The translations under genes and the position numbers were made by a program. The notes under the pieces are model-generated. The model ran no database searches. It was not told the DNA's origin and saw nothing but the letters and a program-made list of their open reading frames with translations. From NCBI RefSeq assembly GCF_000332455.1, contig NZ_AOGY02000007.1:1-64000 (forward strand): a stretch of 64,000 bases of DNA, in the 5' to 3' direction. The stretch's first letter is position 1; every line of letters begins with the position of its first letter. This document shows positions 35,373 to 45,317 of this stretch, in pieces. The DNA comes from Leptospira vanthielii serovar Holland str. Waz Holland = ATCC 700522 (GTDB lineage: Bacteria > Spirochaetota > Leptospiria > Leptospirales > Leptospiraceae).

Positions 35373-36152
35373 ATCAGCTAATATTTTTAAACCTTTCAAA
35401 GTCATCATCGGATCAATTTCATCAAACACTTGGTTATGCGAAGCATGGATGGTGGTGACAAGTCCCCCCGTTCCGACTACTACATAATCTCCTGGATGTT
35501 CTTCCTTGATTGCCCTTACAATTTCTTTTAACAAACCTATCCAACCAAAGAAAAACCCAGCCTGAATAGATTCCACTGTGGATTCGCCTAAGACTCGTTT
35601 GGGTGAACCGAATACAATGGGGGGGAGTTGGGCTGTATTACGAGTTAAGGCATCCATGGAAATTTTAAGGCCTGGAGCAATCACACCACCCACATATTCT
35701 GGTTTTTCATTGATCACACAAAAGGTGGTCGCAGTTCCCAAGTCAACAAGGATGGCCTTCTTTCCTGGATAAGTTTTGGCACAGTAGGCTGCATTGACCA
35801 ACCGGTCTGCACCAATTTCGAACGGACGAGGATAACTAATTCCAAAATTGAGTTTCATTTGGTAATGAACACGAAGTGGATTTACATTAAACCAATCTTC
35901 CAACATACGTTCTACAATTGGATTCAATGAAGGAACTACACTTGAATAGATGGCTGTTTTTACTCGATCGGCCTTTACGTTTTCCTGAGTTAAAAACCCT
36001 TTCAAAAAAAGCCCAAGTTCATCAGAGGTTCTGTCTCTTCTTGTTACTGTTCTTTTGTGAAAGTCAGGAGTGTCCTCTCCTTCACGAAACACCCCAAATA
36101 CGGTGTTTGTATTTCCCACATCGATAACTAATAATAATGGTGATTCTGACAT
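35361..36152 (-). CDS. coaX: Type III pantothenate kinase
   Basis: A 263-residue ASKHA-fold kinase for the first step of CoA synthesis. [16 protein letters not shown] (phosphate loop) is at the N-terminus, GADRLVNA at ~106, [13 protein letters not shown] at ~124 and [10 protein letters not shown] at ~141. Type III enzymes need a monovalent cation and are not feedback-inhibited by CoA. The start follows the birA stop with no gap, as in many genomes where birA and coaX are paired. Confidence 0.95.
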   Translation of the reverse strand: MSESPLLLVIDVGNTNTVFGVFREGEDTPDFHKRTVTRRDRTSDELGLFLKGFLTQENVKADRVKTAIYSSVVPSLNPIVERMLEDWFNVNPLRVHYQMKLNFGISYPRPFEIGADRLVNAAYCAKTYPGKKAILVDLGTATTFCVINEKPEYVGGVIAPGLKISMDALTRNTAQLPPIVFGSPKRVLGESTVESIQAGFFFGWIGLLKEIVRAIKEEHPGDYVVVGTGGLVTTIHASHNQVFDEIDPMMTLKGLKILADLNS

Positions 36153-36923
36153 TTATATAATCCGAAATTTTGGTGAAGTGTCCATAAGTTCAATCTTTTC
36201 GCCGGTTTCGGTCATGATGAGAAGGAATCCTAATTCATCAATTCCCAAAACGCGACCACGAACGATTCTGGATTGCCATTCGGTTTCAATCACTTTGTGT
36301 TTTAATAAGGAATGGTCCTCAATCCAAACTAAATCTTTAAGGACTTGCCCTTGGTCTAACAACGAAATCACAGATTGGTTTAGATCAACAACCAATTGGT
36401 TAACAAATCGTTCTAAAACTCCTTCCTCGAGTGCTGCGTCAGATAAAAAGGAGGCTTTTTCTTTCAATGCATCCGGGATGGCGTTTCCGAAAAAATTAAG
36501 CCCAATTCCGATCACCACATCAAAAATTCCGTTCGTGAATTCTGATTGAACTAAAATTCCTCCGACTTTCTTATCTCTACGATAGATATCATTAGGCCAC
36601 TTAACTGTAGTGTCCTCTTCCCGTTCTGGAAAAAAATGAAAAATCGTTTTTAAAACTGCAGAAGATACAAAAATCGATAACAAGGGAAGGGAAATTTCTG
36701 CAGCCGACAATCTGATTTTACCAGAAAAAATCAGTGGATCTTCGCCTAACGATTGCCAAACATTTTGCCCACGTCCTTTTCCGGCAGTTTGTTCATCGGC
36801 AATCACCCACGAACCAAAGGGAATTTTGGCATCGTGAATCCACTCATTTGTAGATGTGACAGTAGAAAGCCTGTGACCAAGTTCTGATTTTAACAATCTA
36901 TATTCCATGCGTCTATTTCTCAT
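36153..36923 (-). CDS. birA: Biotin-[acetyl-CoA-carboxylase] ligase
   Basis: A 256-residue biotin protein ligase without the N-terminal helix-turn-helix, so an enzyme only and not a repressor. STNEWIHD (~24), TAGKGRGQNVWQS (~46, biotinoyl-AMP loop), VKWPNDIY (~108) and KVGGILVQSE (~119) are present. It attaches biotin to carboxylases. Starts at 36923 and 36908 are both possible and neither has a strong ribosome site. It forms a unit with coaX. Confidence 0.92.
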   Translation of the reverse strand: MRNRRMEYRLLKSELGHRLSTVTSTNEWIHDAKIPFGSWVIADEQTAGKGRGQNVWQSLGEDPLIFSGKIRLSAAEISLPLLSIFVSSAVLKTIFHFFPEREEDTTVKWPNDIYRRDKKVGGILVQSEFTNGIFDVVIGIGLNFFGNAIPDALKEKASFLSDAALEEGVLERFVNQLVVDLNQSVISLLDQGQVLKDLVWIEDHSLLKHKVIETEWQSRIVRGRVLGIDELGFLLIMTETGEKIELMDTSPKFRII

Positions 36924-36967
36924 TCGATTCGGATTGACGAAAGTAAAAAAAGCGCTAGATTTCGGAT

Positions 36968-37783
36968 ATGAAACTATCGGGAAATACAGTACTTATCACT
37001 GGATGTGGAATGGGAATCGGTGCTTTAACAGCAGAACGGTTAGCAAAAGAAGGAAATGATATCATCGGCGTTGATATCAAGTTGCCATTATTAAAAGAAA
37101 TTCAAACCAAAGTGGAATCGTTAGGAAGAAAATTCTACGGTTTTGCCTGTGACCTTTCTAAAGAATCGGACATAGAATCTCTTATCAAACAAATCAAAAA
37201 GAAACACCTTGTGTACCAGATTCTAATCAATAATGCCGGAATTGCTCCGAGTGGACCTTACGATGGAAAAGATTTTTCCGTTTGGAATAAAGCCATCCAA
37301 ATCAATGTCGCTGGCCCTATGAAATTGGTATATCTCTCTCTCCCCATCTTAAAAGAACAAAAAGAAGCTGCCATCATCAATCTAGCAAGCATTGCTGGGA
37401 AATTTGGAACCGAAGGAACTGTGACTTATTCTGCAACAAAACATGCTATGGTTGGTTTTTCCCAAGCCCTGAAAATGGAACTTTACGAAACACAAATTGG
37501 TGTTAGCTGGGTTTGCCCAACAATGGTCAATACCAGAATGATCGATGGAGTCAAACCTTCCCTATTTACCCCGATCATCGAACCCTCGCAGGTAGCCGAT
37601 GCAATTGTTTATGCTATCAGAAAAAATCCTGGTGAAGTTTTGGTTCCTTCTTATTTGCGAGCGTCCATTGTCATCCTCCCGGCTTTGTTTCCAAAATTTG
37701 CACTCTGGTTGGCGGTGAAAACAAAAGCATCAAAAGGTTGGCTCTTGGCTAACAAGGGGCTTGAGAAAAATATTCCTGTTTAG
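36968..37783 (+). CDS. Short-chain dehydrogenase/reductase
   Basis: A 271-residue classical SDR: TGCGMGIG (11-18), NNAG (~89), LASIAG with the catalytic Ser (~140) and YSATK (~156). The C-terminal part is hydrophobic (ASIVILPALFPKFALWLAVK), as in the SDR at 18564, suggesting a lipid-like substrate. metF starts 12 bases after its stop, so they probably share a transcript, though no functional link is evident. Confidence 0.88.
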   Translation: MKLSGNTVLITGCGMGIGALTAERLAKEGNDIIGVDIKLPLLKEIQTKVESLGRKFYGFACDLSKESDIESLIKQIKKKHLVYQILINNAGIAPSGPYDGKDFSVWNKAIQINVAGPMKLVYLSLPILKEQKEAAIINLASIAGKFGTEGTVTYSATKHAMVGFSQALKMELYETQIGVSWVCPTMVNTRMIDGVKPSLFTPIIEPSQVADAIVYAIRKNPGEVLVPSYLRASIVILPALFPKFALWLAVKTKASKGWLLANKGLEKNIPV

Positions 37784-37795
37784 AGGATAGGTTTT

Positions 37796-38683
37796 ATGCA
37801 CATTTCTCAGGTTCTCGGTAAAAAACAAACAACTATCAGCTTCGAATTTTTTCCTCCAAAAAATGAAGAAGCATCTGAGGATTTGTTTCGAAACATCCAA
37901 GAATTGTCTCAGATGAACCCAGCCTATGTAAGTGTTACTTATGGGGCTGGAGGGTCGACAAGAGACCTCACACATGATTTGGTTGTAAAACTCCAAGAAC
38001 AAACTGGTTTAACAATCATTAGTCACCTTACGTGTGTCGGCTCTACCAAAGATGAAATCCGAGACATCCTCAAACGTTACGAAAAAAGTGGAATTCACAA
38101 TATCATGGCTTTGCGCGGGGATCCACCTAAAGGACAAACCGAATTTCAAAAAACGGAAAACGGGTTTGCCTTTGCTGGTGAATTAGTTGGTTTTATCAAA
38201 AAGGAATTTCCGCAAATGGGAATTGGTGTTGCTGGTTTTCCCGAAGGACACCCTTCTACTCCCAACCGCTTAAAGGAAATTGAATTTTTAAAATGGAAGG
38301 TTGACCAAGGAGCTGATTACATTTGCACCCAAATGTTTTTTAACAATAACTACTTTTATGATTTGGTGGAACGATGTGAAATTGCTGGGATCAAAGTTCC
38401 TATCATCGCCGGAATAATGCCGGTCACTTCCAGAAAGGGAATGGCGCGAATGGCAGAATTGTCACTCGGAACTAATTTTCCGGCAAAACTATTAAAGTCC
38501 CTTTCTCGAGCAGAGGATGATGTTTATGCAGAGAATGTTGGCATCCATTGGGCAACAGAACAAGTAAGAGATCTACTCGATCACAAAGTTGCCGGTATCC
38601 ACATGTATACGCTTAACAAATCTAAGGCGACTCGGAAAATTTATGAGTCACTGGGGATTCGGAATTTCGACAGTATTGGTTGA
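37796..38683 (+). CDS. metF: 5,10-methylenetetrahydrofolate reductase
   Basis: A 295-residue flavoenzyme that makes 5-methyl-THF for methionine synthesis. SFEFFPPKNE (~15-24) contains the conserved Glu, and VSVTYGAGGSTR, ALRGDPP (~104), GFPEGHPSTPN and ICTQMFF are family landmarks. Length matches bacterial MetF. GAGGATAGG precedes the ATG. The end overlaps a convergent MORN-repeat gene by 36 bases. Confidence 0.95.
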   Translation: MHISQVLGKKQTTISFEFFPPKNEEASEDLFRNIQELSQMNPAYVSVTYGAGGSTRDLTHDLVVKLQEQTGLTIISHLTCVGSTKDEIRDILKRYEKSGIHNIMALRGDPPKGQTEFQKTENGFAFAGELVGFIKKEFPQMGIGVAGFPEGHPSTPNRLKEIEFLKWKVDQGADYICTQMFFNNNYFYDLVERCEIAGIKVPIIAGIMPVTSRKGMARMAELSLGTNFPAKLLKSLSRAEDDVYAENVGIHWATEQVRDLLDHKVAGIHMYTLNKSKATRKIYESLGIRNFDSIG

Positions 38684-39145
38684 TGACGATGTCGGTGAGA
38701 TCCCTATCCACCGGCTATCTTTCCAAGTTCCTTCCAACACCAAACTCCCTTTTGCATTTACTATTTTTGCATTACCCTGCAAGTGATTATTTTCCCAGTA
38801 ACCATTTAAAATCAATCCATCACAATAAAGATACTTCCCTAAACCCTGGCGTTTTCCTTTAGAATACAAACCAATATATTTGTCTCCATTCGCATAACGG
38901 TAGACTCCTGGACCTTCTTTATATCCGAATTGGTATTCACCTTCAAAAACATCACCATTAGAATAATAGTAAATCCCATAACCATGTTTGATATCTTCGA
39001 AGAATTCTCCATCAAACCGATCTCCATTATCATAGATAACCTGGAATTTTCCATTCCTGCAATTTTCACCGTCACAAATTTTTTGATTCGACTTACAAAG
39101 GCAGAAAAGGTATAAAAATAATAATAATAAGTATTTGGATCGCAT
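38648..39145 (-). CDS. MORN-repeat lipoprotein
   Basis: About 165 residues from the ATG at 39145, which begins a leader with lipobox LCLC/LFCLC; a TTG at 39178 would add a polar tail in front. The mature part has four to five MORN repeats (YDNGDRFDGEFFEDIKHGYG, YSNGDVFEGEYQFGYKEGPG, YANGDKYIGLYSKGKRQGLG). MORN repeats form elongated beta sheets that bind lipid or protein. Its 3' end lies inside metF on the other strand. Confidence 0.85.
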   Translation of the reverse strand: MRSKYLLLLFLYLFCLCKSNQKICDGENCRNGKFQVIYDNGDRFDGEFFEDIKHGYGIYYYSNGDVFEGEYQFGYKEGPGVYRYANGDKYIGLYSKGKRQGLGKYLYCDGLILNGYWENNHLQGNAKIVNAKGSLVLEGTWKDSRWIGISPTSSSTNTVEIPNPQ

Positions 39146-39229
39146 GTATTGCTGGGGAGATGGTTTTTTTTCCGTCAATTATTAGGTGCAATCTCATATA
39201 TAAACTAGTTCGGAATTAAGGCAATACAT

Positions 39230-39589
39230 ATGTCACAAAAAAAAGCGCTAATCGTAGACGATAGCACAGTTACTCGTTTAATGATCCGAAAGATTATTTT
39301 AGATAAATACCCAGATTGGGAGATTTTGGAGGCAAGTTCCGCTGACGATGCCAAGACACTTTTAACCGACCATCAAGATATAGATTTTTTCACATTGGAC
39401 CAAAATATGCCAGGTAATCTATCCGGTTTGGATTTGGCAGAAGACCTCAAGAAGAATTATAAAAATACAAAAGTGATTTTGATTACAGCTAATATTCAAG
39501 ATGCAATCAAAAATAGAGCCAAATTGATTGGAATCGATTTTGTAGAAAAACCAGTTACGGCAGAAAAAATAATTTCGCACTTGGATTGA
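39230..39589 (+). CDS. CheY-like response regulator
   Basis: A 119-residue single receiver domain: acidic pair DD at 10-11, phospho-acceptor Asp in FFTLDQNMPG (~57), Thr in ITAN and Lys in EKPV. No output domain, so it works by protein contact. It is the first gene of a unit with a CheC-like phosphatase and a hybrid kinase. AAGG precedes the ATG by about 8 bases. Confidence 0.92.
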   Translation: MSQKKALIVDDSTVTRLMIRKIILDKYPDWEILEASSADDAKTLLTDHQDIDFFTLDQNMPGNLSGLDLAEDLKKNYKNTKVILITANIQDAIKNRAKLIGIDFVEKPVTAEKIISHLD

Positions 39590-39591
39590 AA

Positions 39592-40194
39592 ATGAATTTT
39601 CTAACTGAAATAGAACGAGATTCTTTATGCGAACTATTCAACATTAGTTTGGGTGGTGCGGCAAAATTAATGAGTGAAATGATTTCTGACGAAATTTTAC
39701 TCACCGTACCTAGTCTAAAACTGATCACAACAGAAGAAGCAAAAAATATCGAATATCTTGCAGACCAAGATGTTTGTACAATTGAACAAAAGTTTGTTGG
39801 TGGAATTGGTGAGGGATCTGCGTTTCTATTATTTCATAAAAGTGCAAGTTTGGAAATCGTCAAAATGATGATGAAAGACTATGTTGCCTTAAATGAAGTT
39901 TCACAATTCGAGAAAGATGCGTTAAGCGAAATAGGAAACATTATCTTAAATGCTATCTTATCGAATTTGGCAAAAATGTCTGATTACAAAATCGAAACCC
40001 ATATTCCAGAGTTCTTTGCTGGAAAATATGAAGAACTACTCCTCAGGCGAAGTCCAAAAAAAGACAATTCTATTCTTTTAGTTTTTATTGATTATAAACT
40101 AAGTGGGAAAGATATTAAAGGTTATATATTTTTCATTCTTAATTTCGATAGCATCAAAAATCTTTCTAGAGTACTAATTAAAAAGCTGAAGTAG
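39592..40194 (+). CDS. CheC-family CheY-P phosphatase
   Basis: About 200 residues from the ATG at 39592, two bases after the regulator stop (a TTG at 39586 overlaps that stop and is also possible). Two CheC active-site helices of the form E/D-x3-N are visible: LCELFNISLGGAAKLM (~14) and LSEIGNIILNAILSNL (~116). CheC proteins dephosphorylate CheY-P. No CheD gene, the usual partner, is adjacent. The role is most likely signal termination for the regulator encoded just upstream. Confidence 0.85.
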   Translation: MNFLTEIERDSLCELFNISLGGAAKLMSEMISDEILLTVPSLKLITTEEAKNIEYLADQDVCTIEQKFVGGIGEGSAFLLFHKSASLEIVKMMMKDYVALNEVSQFEKDALSEIGNIILNAILSNLAKMSDYKIETHIPEFFAGKYEELLLRRSPKKDNSILLVFIDYKLSGKDIKGYIFFILNFDSIKNLSRVLIKKLK

Positions 40195-41804
40195 TGAATT
40201 CTCTTAGTGAAAAGCACCTATTAACGATTGTTAAGAAATCCGGAATAGGAATCCTAATTCTAGATAAAAATCTCAATATAGTTTTAGTAAATAGTTGGTT
40301 TATTAAAAGCTCAGGCTTCAAAGAAAAAGATTTGGTTGGTGCTTCTTTTTCGTCCGTTTTTCCCGAGCTAAAAAATACAAGAACATTCAAATCCGTTGAA
40401 CTTTGTTTAGAGTATTCACAGTATTCAATATTGACACATACACTAAACCCATTTCCATTCCCCCTTTATGATAATAAAAAAAACAGAGAAATTGGAAATC
40501 GTATATACCAATACTTACACATCATACCTATCTCCATCGAAGGCGAAACTGACCCATTTTGTATGATTCAAATTTCAGATGTTTCGCAACAAGTTGTTCG
40601 CGAAAAACTTCTACGCGAAAAAATGACTCTAGCCAATCAAAGAGAAGTTGAAGCACAAAAAGCATCACAAGCAAAAACAGATTTTTTAGCGTCGATGAGC
40701 CATGAAATTCGAACTCCATTAAATGCAATCCTTGGAATGACAGATACCTTAAATGAAACAGATTTAACGGAAGAACAACAAGAGTATTTAACAGTTCTTC
40801 GAAATTCAGGAAAGGCACTTTTTAATATTATTAATGATATTCTAGATTTATCTCGGATCGAATCTGGAAAACTAGAAATGGAACATATCCATTTTTCGAT
40901 TCGAGACCTAATGAGTGAAACTGTTTCCTTATTTTATATGAAAGCGAAAGCAAAAGGAATCAATTTACATTTTCATATAGATGATGAGATTTCTGAGAGT
41001 ATTGCCGGTGATTCAACAAGATTACAACAAGTTTTAATTAATCTATTAAGTAATGCGATGAAATTTACAGAAAAGGGAGAAATATTCGTTAGTACATTGT
41101 TATGCGAAAATAAGAAAAACATAAAAATCTCGGTGGAAGATACGGGAATAGGCATTCCATCAGAAAAATTGAATTCCATTTTTGAAAGTTTTACGCAAGT
41201 AGATAGTTCAACTACCAGAAAGTATGGGGGAACTGGACTTGGGTTAACTATAACAAAAAAATTAATCCAATTAATGGGTGGGGAAATTTCTGTTGATAGT
41301 CATGTTGGAACCGGATCTAAGTTTTCTTTCGAAATTCCGTATGAGGGTTTTATCAAACGAAATTCAGGAATTCACCAACACTGGCTTAATTTAGAACTTC
41401 CAAACCCAGAGAATTTTCCAAGCTGTAATATACTTTTAGCAGAAGATTCCGAAGAAAATATATTTATCATAAAAACTTTTTTTCGCAAATACCCAATCCA
41501 TATCAGTATTGCCTATAACGGAAAAGAAGCTTTAGCTAAATTCAAAACCCAAAAGTTTGATATCATTTTGATGGATATGCAAATGCCGGAAATGGATGGG
41601 TTAGAGGCTACAAGAGAAATAAGAAAAATTGAAGTAGCAAATCAAATTAGAGCAAGTGACTCAGTTCCCATCATTGCCATTTCCGCCAATGTTCAAAAGG
41701 AAGATATTAGTAAAAGTTTTTTAGCGGGAATCACATCCTATCTTCCAAAACCAGTAAGAAAACAAGAGATTCTAAAATTAATGTATTTTTATCTGGCGAT
41801 GTAA
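40194..41804 (+). CDS. PAS-domain hybrid sensor histidine kinase
   Basis: A 536-residue soluble kinase starting with GTG that overlaps the CheC stop by one base. Order: PAS (~5-130), HisKA with SHEIRTPLNAILG (phospho-acceptor His ~172), HATPase_c with LINLLSNAMKF (N box), EDTGIGIPSEK (G1) and GTGLGLTI (G2), then a receiver domain (~415-530) with phospho-acceptor Asp in ILMDMQMPEMDG and Lys in PKPV. No membrane helix, so it senses a cytoplasmic signal through PAS. It probably phosphorylates its own receiver and the separate CheY-like protein. Confidence 0.92.
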   Translation: MNSLSEKHLLTIVKKSGIGILILDKNLNIVLVNSWFIKSSGFKEKDLVGASFSSVFPELKNTRTFKSVELCLEYSQYSILTHTLNPFPFPLYDNKKNREIGNRIYQYLHIIPISIEGETDPFCMIQISDVSQQVVREKLLREKMTLANQREVEAQKASQAKTDFLASMSHEIRTPLNAILGMTDTLNETDLTEEQQEYLTVLRNSGKALFNIINDILDLSRIESGKLEMEHIHFSIRDLMSETVSLFYMKAKAKGINLHFHIDDEISESIAGDSTRLQQVLINLLSNAMKFTEKGEIFVSTLLCENKKNIKISVEDTGIGIPSEKLNSIFESFTQVDSSTTRKYGGTGLGLTITKKLIQLMGGEISVDSHVGTGSKFSFEIPYEGFIKRNSGIHQHWLNLELPNPENFPSCNILLAEDSEENIFIIKTFFRKYPIHISIAYNGKEALAKFKTQKFDIILMDMQMPEMDGLEATREIRKIEVANQIRASDSVPIIAISANVQKEDISKSFLAGITSYLPKPVRKQEILKLMYFYLAM

Positions 41805-41829
41805 CCATCTTATTTTAGTTATGCGAATG

Positions 41830-42411
41830 TTACTTCAGACTTTTTTCAACGGCGATATCTGGATAGGCTTCTAATACATTAGGTTCCGAACGGATTTCAT
41901 TCGCTTTTTCAATAGATATGTATCCTGGTTCTGTTTGGAAACTGACTAAACGAGGAGAAAACTGATTTAGAAGTTGGATTCCGTATTTGTTTGAAATACG
42001 TTCCAGAGAAGTCTGCGACTGATCACTAGAAAAAGTAATAATCAAAATACCGGGCAAAACAATGTTTGGACCCATTCCCACTGCTGTTGAATATACTTCC
42101 GTTACTTTAGTAGGTGTCGATTTTGAGGATTTCGGAAATAATATTTTACCAGGTGGTCGAATGTTCCATCCAGATTTGATTCCTTGTTTACCTGGATCAA
42201 TTTGTTGGTTGTTTGAAATTTGTTTTAATTCTACATATTCAGCTACAACATTTGGATTTCGATAAAAGGTTTTTTTGACTCCACCTTCAACGAAGGAGAT
42301 GGAACTTGGTGGTTCATTGGGCTCAGCGTTCAAGAAAGCAAAAAAACCTAATGAAACAAAGGTCACAAGGAATAATCTGAAAAATGAATTCAATCTTAGT
42401 TGATGAGCCAT
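41830..42411 (-). CDS. Secreted subtilase-prodomain-like protein
   Basis: About 193 residues from ATG 42411, five bases after the protease stop, with GGCAGGT about 8 bases upstream. A signal peptide (~1-29, ending FAFLNA) is followed by a linker (~30-115) and a C-terminal ~75-residue region that looks like an S8 prodomain/inhibitor I9: IVLPGILIITFSSDQSQ, LERISNKYGIQLLNQFSPRLV, SIEKANEIRSEPNVLEAYPD. These match the beta-alpha-beta pattern with xxVxxAxPD at the end. Since the adjacent kexin-like protease has no prodomain, this protein probably serves as its folding helper or inhibitor in trans. That role is inference. Confidence 0.65.
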   Translation of the reverse strand: MAHQLRLNSFFRLFLVTFVSLGFFAFLNAEPNEPPSSISFVEGGVKKTFYRNPNVVAEYVELKQISNNQQIDPGKQGIKSGWNIRPPGKILFPKSSKSTPTKVTEVYSTAVGMGPNIVLPGILIITFSSDQSQTSLERISNKYGIQLLNQFSPRLVSFQTEPGYISIEKANEIRSEPNVLEAYPDIAVEKSLK

Positions 42412-42415
42412 AAAA

Positions 42416-44107
42416 TTACCTGCCATAAATCCGTAACTGAACTGAGTTGATTTGTCCGGTGTCAGTTGCACTTGAATCAAAAACTCTGAGAACCCAAGTC
42501 CCATTTGGATTTTCTCCTAAATGACGAGCCAAACCAAAACGATAGGTTGAAGAACCTGTCATGGAAGCTATTGAAGTATTTCCCGAAGAACACAAACTAT
42601 TGTTATATGGATTTACACAGGCATGTGGTTCGGAGAGAACACTTTTTGTTCCACCGGGAGAAGTAATTTCAATACGAAGTTCAGGAAAGTAAGTATGGTT
42701 GGAAGTAAACTCCACATCCACATATTCAATATAGTTAATAGCACTCCCAACGGTATAATTGACAGTGGCGCCAGTCACTATATCATTATCGGGGATAGGA
42801 GTATTTGGAGATAAGGATATTTCGGTTTGAGTGATTAGTGTTGCGGTAATCGGAGTCCATGTATTTGCTCTTGTGAGTAAATTTACAGCATCCATAGTGC
42901 CAAATCCATACTTATGATTTATGTTTAGTCCTGCGGAATTTATGGCCCAATCAGAATCTATTGAATCATTTTTCCTTGCACTATAGGCAACTAACTCGCG
43001 TACGTCGCGCCAAGTCAATTCGGGAAATTTACCAATCAGAAGAGCGATGACACCTGCCGCCAATGGTGTTGCAGAAGATGTCCCGTTGAATTTTTTGGTA
43101 TAGTTCCCAAGTGAATAATCTCCCGAACTACCGCCCACGTTCAAACCATTAGATCCAGAAGCATCTGTTGTTGAGATAGCAGTCGTATATGCTGTTGCAC
43201 TATTACCTTGTGTGTGCGCAACGACCCATAAATTAGCACCTGATTCTGAATAGGCTGCCTTTTTTCCATTTTGACCAATCCCGCCAATTGCCATCACTCC
43301 ATAAAAATTGGCCTGACCATCATAATTGGTGTTATCTACAAGAACGGGAGCTACAATCGTCCCTCCATTGGCTCCATTGCCAGCTGCCCAAACATAGACA
43401 GTCCCTTTTCCTGATTTTCCTTGGCGAATGCCTTCATTAACACCCTGCTGCCAAAGGGAACTAGAAGGCCAAAGCCATCCATATCCATCAGGAGAACCCC
43501 AGCTATTATTGGAAATGGAAACTCGAGAAGATTCATTTACCATTGCTCTGTATTCATCGGAAGTATAGATGGTAGATTTTTCAAGAATGTTGACACCAAC
43601 TAACTTCGAACAAGGTGCTGCACCTCGAACGCCCAAATTATTCCCACCTCTCGCAGCAATCACCCCTCCCACTGCGGAACCATGGAAACTGTTAGAGTAG
43701 GAATGAGTTGGGTAAATGGTTCCATTTAGGAGATTCAATCCCCGCGCGGTAACTGAAATATTCTGCGATAGATCTTCGTGTCTAATATCCAGGCCGTCAT
43801 CAACTACACTTACAATCACTCTGTTTCCAGAAATACTTTGATTCCAAACTGGACTGACATTTGCATCTTCTCCAACAGTACCACCAAATTGGCCAATATT
43901 ATGTAGATGCCATTCGTCATTGAAAAGTGCATCGCTGGAATTAGGAGAGAATGTACAGTTTTCTTCGGTTGCGTTCGCTAACGCCTGGAAAAGAAGATAG
44001 TATAAAAATAGGTCACTTATCTGTTCGTCGCCATTGATAGGTTTACAATTCCCAAACGAAAGACTTGCGAAAGCAAGAAGAGAAAATATAGTTTTCAATC
44101 GATTCAT
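42416..44107 (-). CDS. Kexin-like S8 serine protease with P-domain
   Basis: A 563-residue secreted protease, possibly a lipoprotein (leader ending LSFGNC at Cys21). Only about 40 residues separate the leader from the catalytic domain (FNDEWHLHNIGQFGG onward), so the usual prodomain is missing. Catalytic residues: Asp in VSVVDDGLD (~101), His in SFHGSAVGG (~146), oxyanion Asn in WAAGNG (~245) and Ser in FNGTSSATPLAAG (~347). A proprotein-convertase P-domain fills the C-terminal ~130 residues, ending LRVFDSSATDTGQINSVQL. The prodomain-like partner is encoded just downstream. Confidence 0.9.
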   Translation of the reverse strand: MNRLKTIFSLLAFASLSFGNCKPINGDEQISDLFLYYLLFQALANATEENCTFSPNSSDALFNDEWHLHNIGQFGGTVGEDANVSPVWNQSISGNRVIVSVVDDGLDIRHEDLSQNISVTARGLNLLNGTIYPTHSYSNSFHGSAVGGVIAARGGNNLGVRGAAPCSKLVGVNILEKSTIYTSDEYRAMVNESSRVSISNNSWGSPDGYGWLWPSSSLWQQGVNEGIRQGKSGKGTVYVWAAGNGANGGTIVAPVLVDNTNYDGQANFYGVMAIGGIGQNGKKAAYSESGANLWVVAHTQGNSATAYTTAISTTDASGSNGLNVGGSSGDYSLGNYTKKFNGTSSATPLAAGVIALLIGKFPELTWRDVRELVAYSARKNDSIDSDWAINSAGLNINHKYGFGTMDAVNLLTRANTWTPITATLITQTEISLSPNTPIPDNDIVTGATVNYTVGSAINYIEYVDVEFTSNHTYFPELRIEITSPGGTKSVLSEPHACVNPYNNSLCSSGNTSIASMTGSSTYRFGLARHLGENPNGTWVLRVFDSSATDTGQINSVQLRIYGR

Positions 44108-44188
44108 CTGATGGAAATTCCTGCTCTATTCCTTATAACATTCAGACGGTTCGAATCAACCGAATTCCTTTCAAATTTAGAATCTTTT

Positions 44189-45250
44189 TTATGCTTTCGC
44201 TTCCGCTAATCTTTTGGACCTGTCTTCTTGAACCAATGCATCGATCAATTCATCCAAATCACCTTCCATTATGGCTGGTAAATTATGACTCGTAAAACCG
44301 ATTCGGTGGTCAGTACAACGTCCTTGTGGAAAGTTGTAGGTTCGAATTCGTTCTGACCTGTCTCCAGACCCAACTTGTGCTTTTTTTAACGCATCTGCAC
44401 TTTGTTTTGCGGCATCGGCCATTTGATCAACGATCCTTGCACGTAGCACTCGCATCGCTTTATCACGGTTTTTAATTTGCGAACGTTCTTCCTGAGATGC
44501 GACAACAATGCCGGTAGGAATATGAGTGATCCGAACCGCAGAGTCAGTTGTGTTAACGTGTTGTCCACCAGCACCTGACGAACGATATACGTCTATACGT
44601 AGATCACTTTCCCTGATTTCTACTTCCTTTTCTTCAGCTTCCGGAAGTATAGCAACTGTTACAGCAGATGTATGAATTCTTCCACCAGATTCTGTTTCCG
44701 GAATTCTTTGAACGCGATGTGTTCCAGATTCAAATTTAAATAAATCGTAAGCTCTATCATCATCTAACGAAAATACAATTTCTTTAAAACCACCGATACC
44801 GGTAGGACTTGCATCAATAATTTCAGCTCTCAGACCTTGTTTATCAGCATACTTGTTATACATACGGAATAAATCCGCACAAAACAGTCCTGATTCTTCC
44901 CCACCAGTTCCGGCACGAATTTCCACAAGGATACTTTTTCCAGAATTTGGATCTGGAGGTAACAACATGATTTCGAGTTCTTTTGCTAATTCTTCTAGTT
45001 TTTTTTCACCTTCTTCTATTTCCGATTTCAACATGGCATGCATGTCTGGATCATTATCAGATTCAAGAAGTGATTTTGCATCTTGGCAATCTTTCGTTAT
45101 TTTTAAATATTCATCAGCTTTTGTATATACTGGCGTTAGGCGAGATCTTTCTTTCGATAGATTCTTCAATGTATCGGATGCAGTGGCCCGAGCGAGCTCA
45201 TCCTCAATACGCAGGTATTTTTCTTGAATTTTTTTCAATCTATCTATCAT
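44189..45250 (-). CDS. prfA: Peptide chain release factor 1
   Basis: A 353-residue class I release factor that ends translation at UAA and UAG. The peptidyl-hydrolysis loop [17 protein letters not shown] (GGQ) is present. The codon-recognition region reads [19 protein letters not shown], with PET as the PxT tripeptide of RF1; RF2 would have SPF here. The ATG at 45250 ([12 protein letters not shown]) matches the family start; an upstream in-frame start at 45292 would add 14 atypical residues. The prmC methyltransferase gene that often follows prfA is not in this window. Confidence 0.96.
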   Translation of the reverse strand: MIDRLKKIQEKYLRIEDELARATASDTLKNLSKERSRLTPVYTKADEYLKITKDCQDAKSLLESDNDPDMHAMLKSEIEEGEKKLEELAKELEIMLLPPDPNSGKSILVEIRAGTGGEESGLFCADLFRMYNKYADKQGLRAEIIDASPTGIGGFKEIVFSLDDDRAYDLFKFESGTHRVQRIPETESGGRIHTSAVTVAILPEAEEKEVEIRESDLRIDVYRSSGAGGQHVNTTDSAVRITHIPTGIVVASQEERSQIKNRDKAMRVLRARIVDQMADAAKQSADALKKAQVGSGDRSERIRTYNFPQGRCTDHRIGFTSHNLPAIMEGDLDELIDALVQEDRSKRLAEAKA

Positions 45251-45317
45251 GTCTATGGAAAGGATATAGAATGCCTGTTTTTGATAAACCAAAATCTAAC
45301 GAGGATTTAAGAAACCC

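Noticed and set aside
36070..36549. 159-codon open frame on the plus strand opposite birA and coaX
   Set aside because: Ser/Thr/Asn-rich translation with no family character, fully antisense to two well-supported enzymes.
42416..44107. Protease gene read as a frameshifted version of a protease with prodomain
   Set aside because: The prodomain-like sequence lies downstream with its own signal peptide and ribosome site, so it is a separate gene and not a broken N-terminus.
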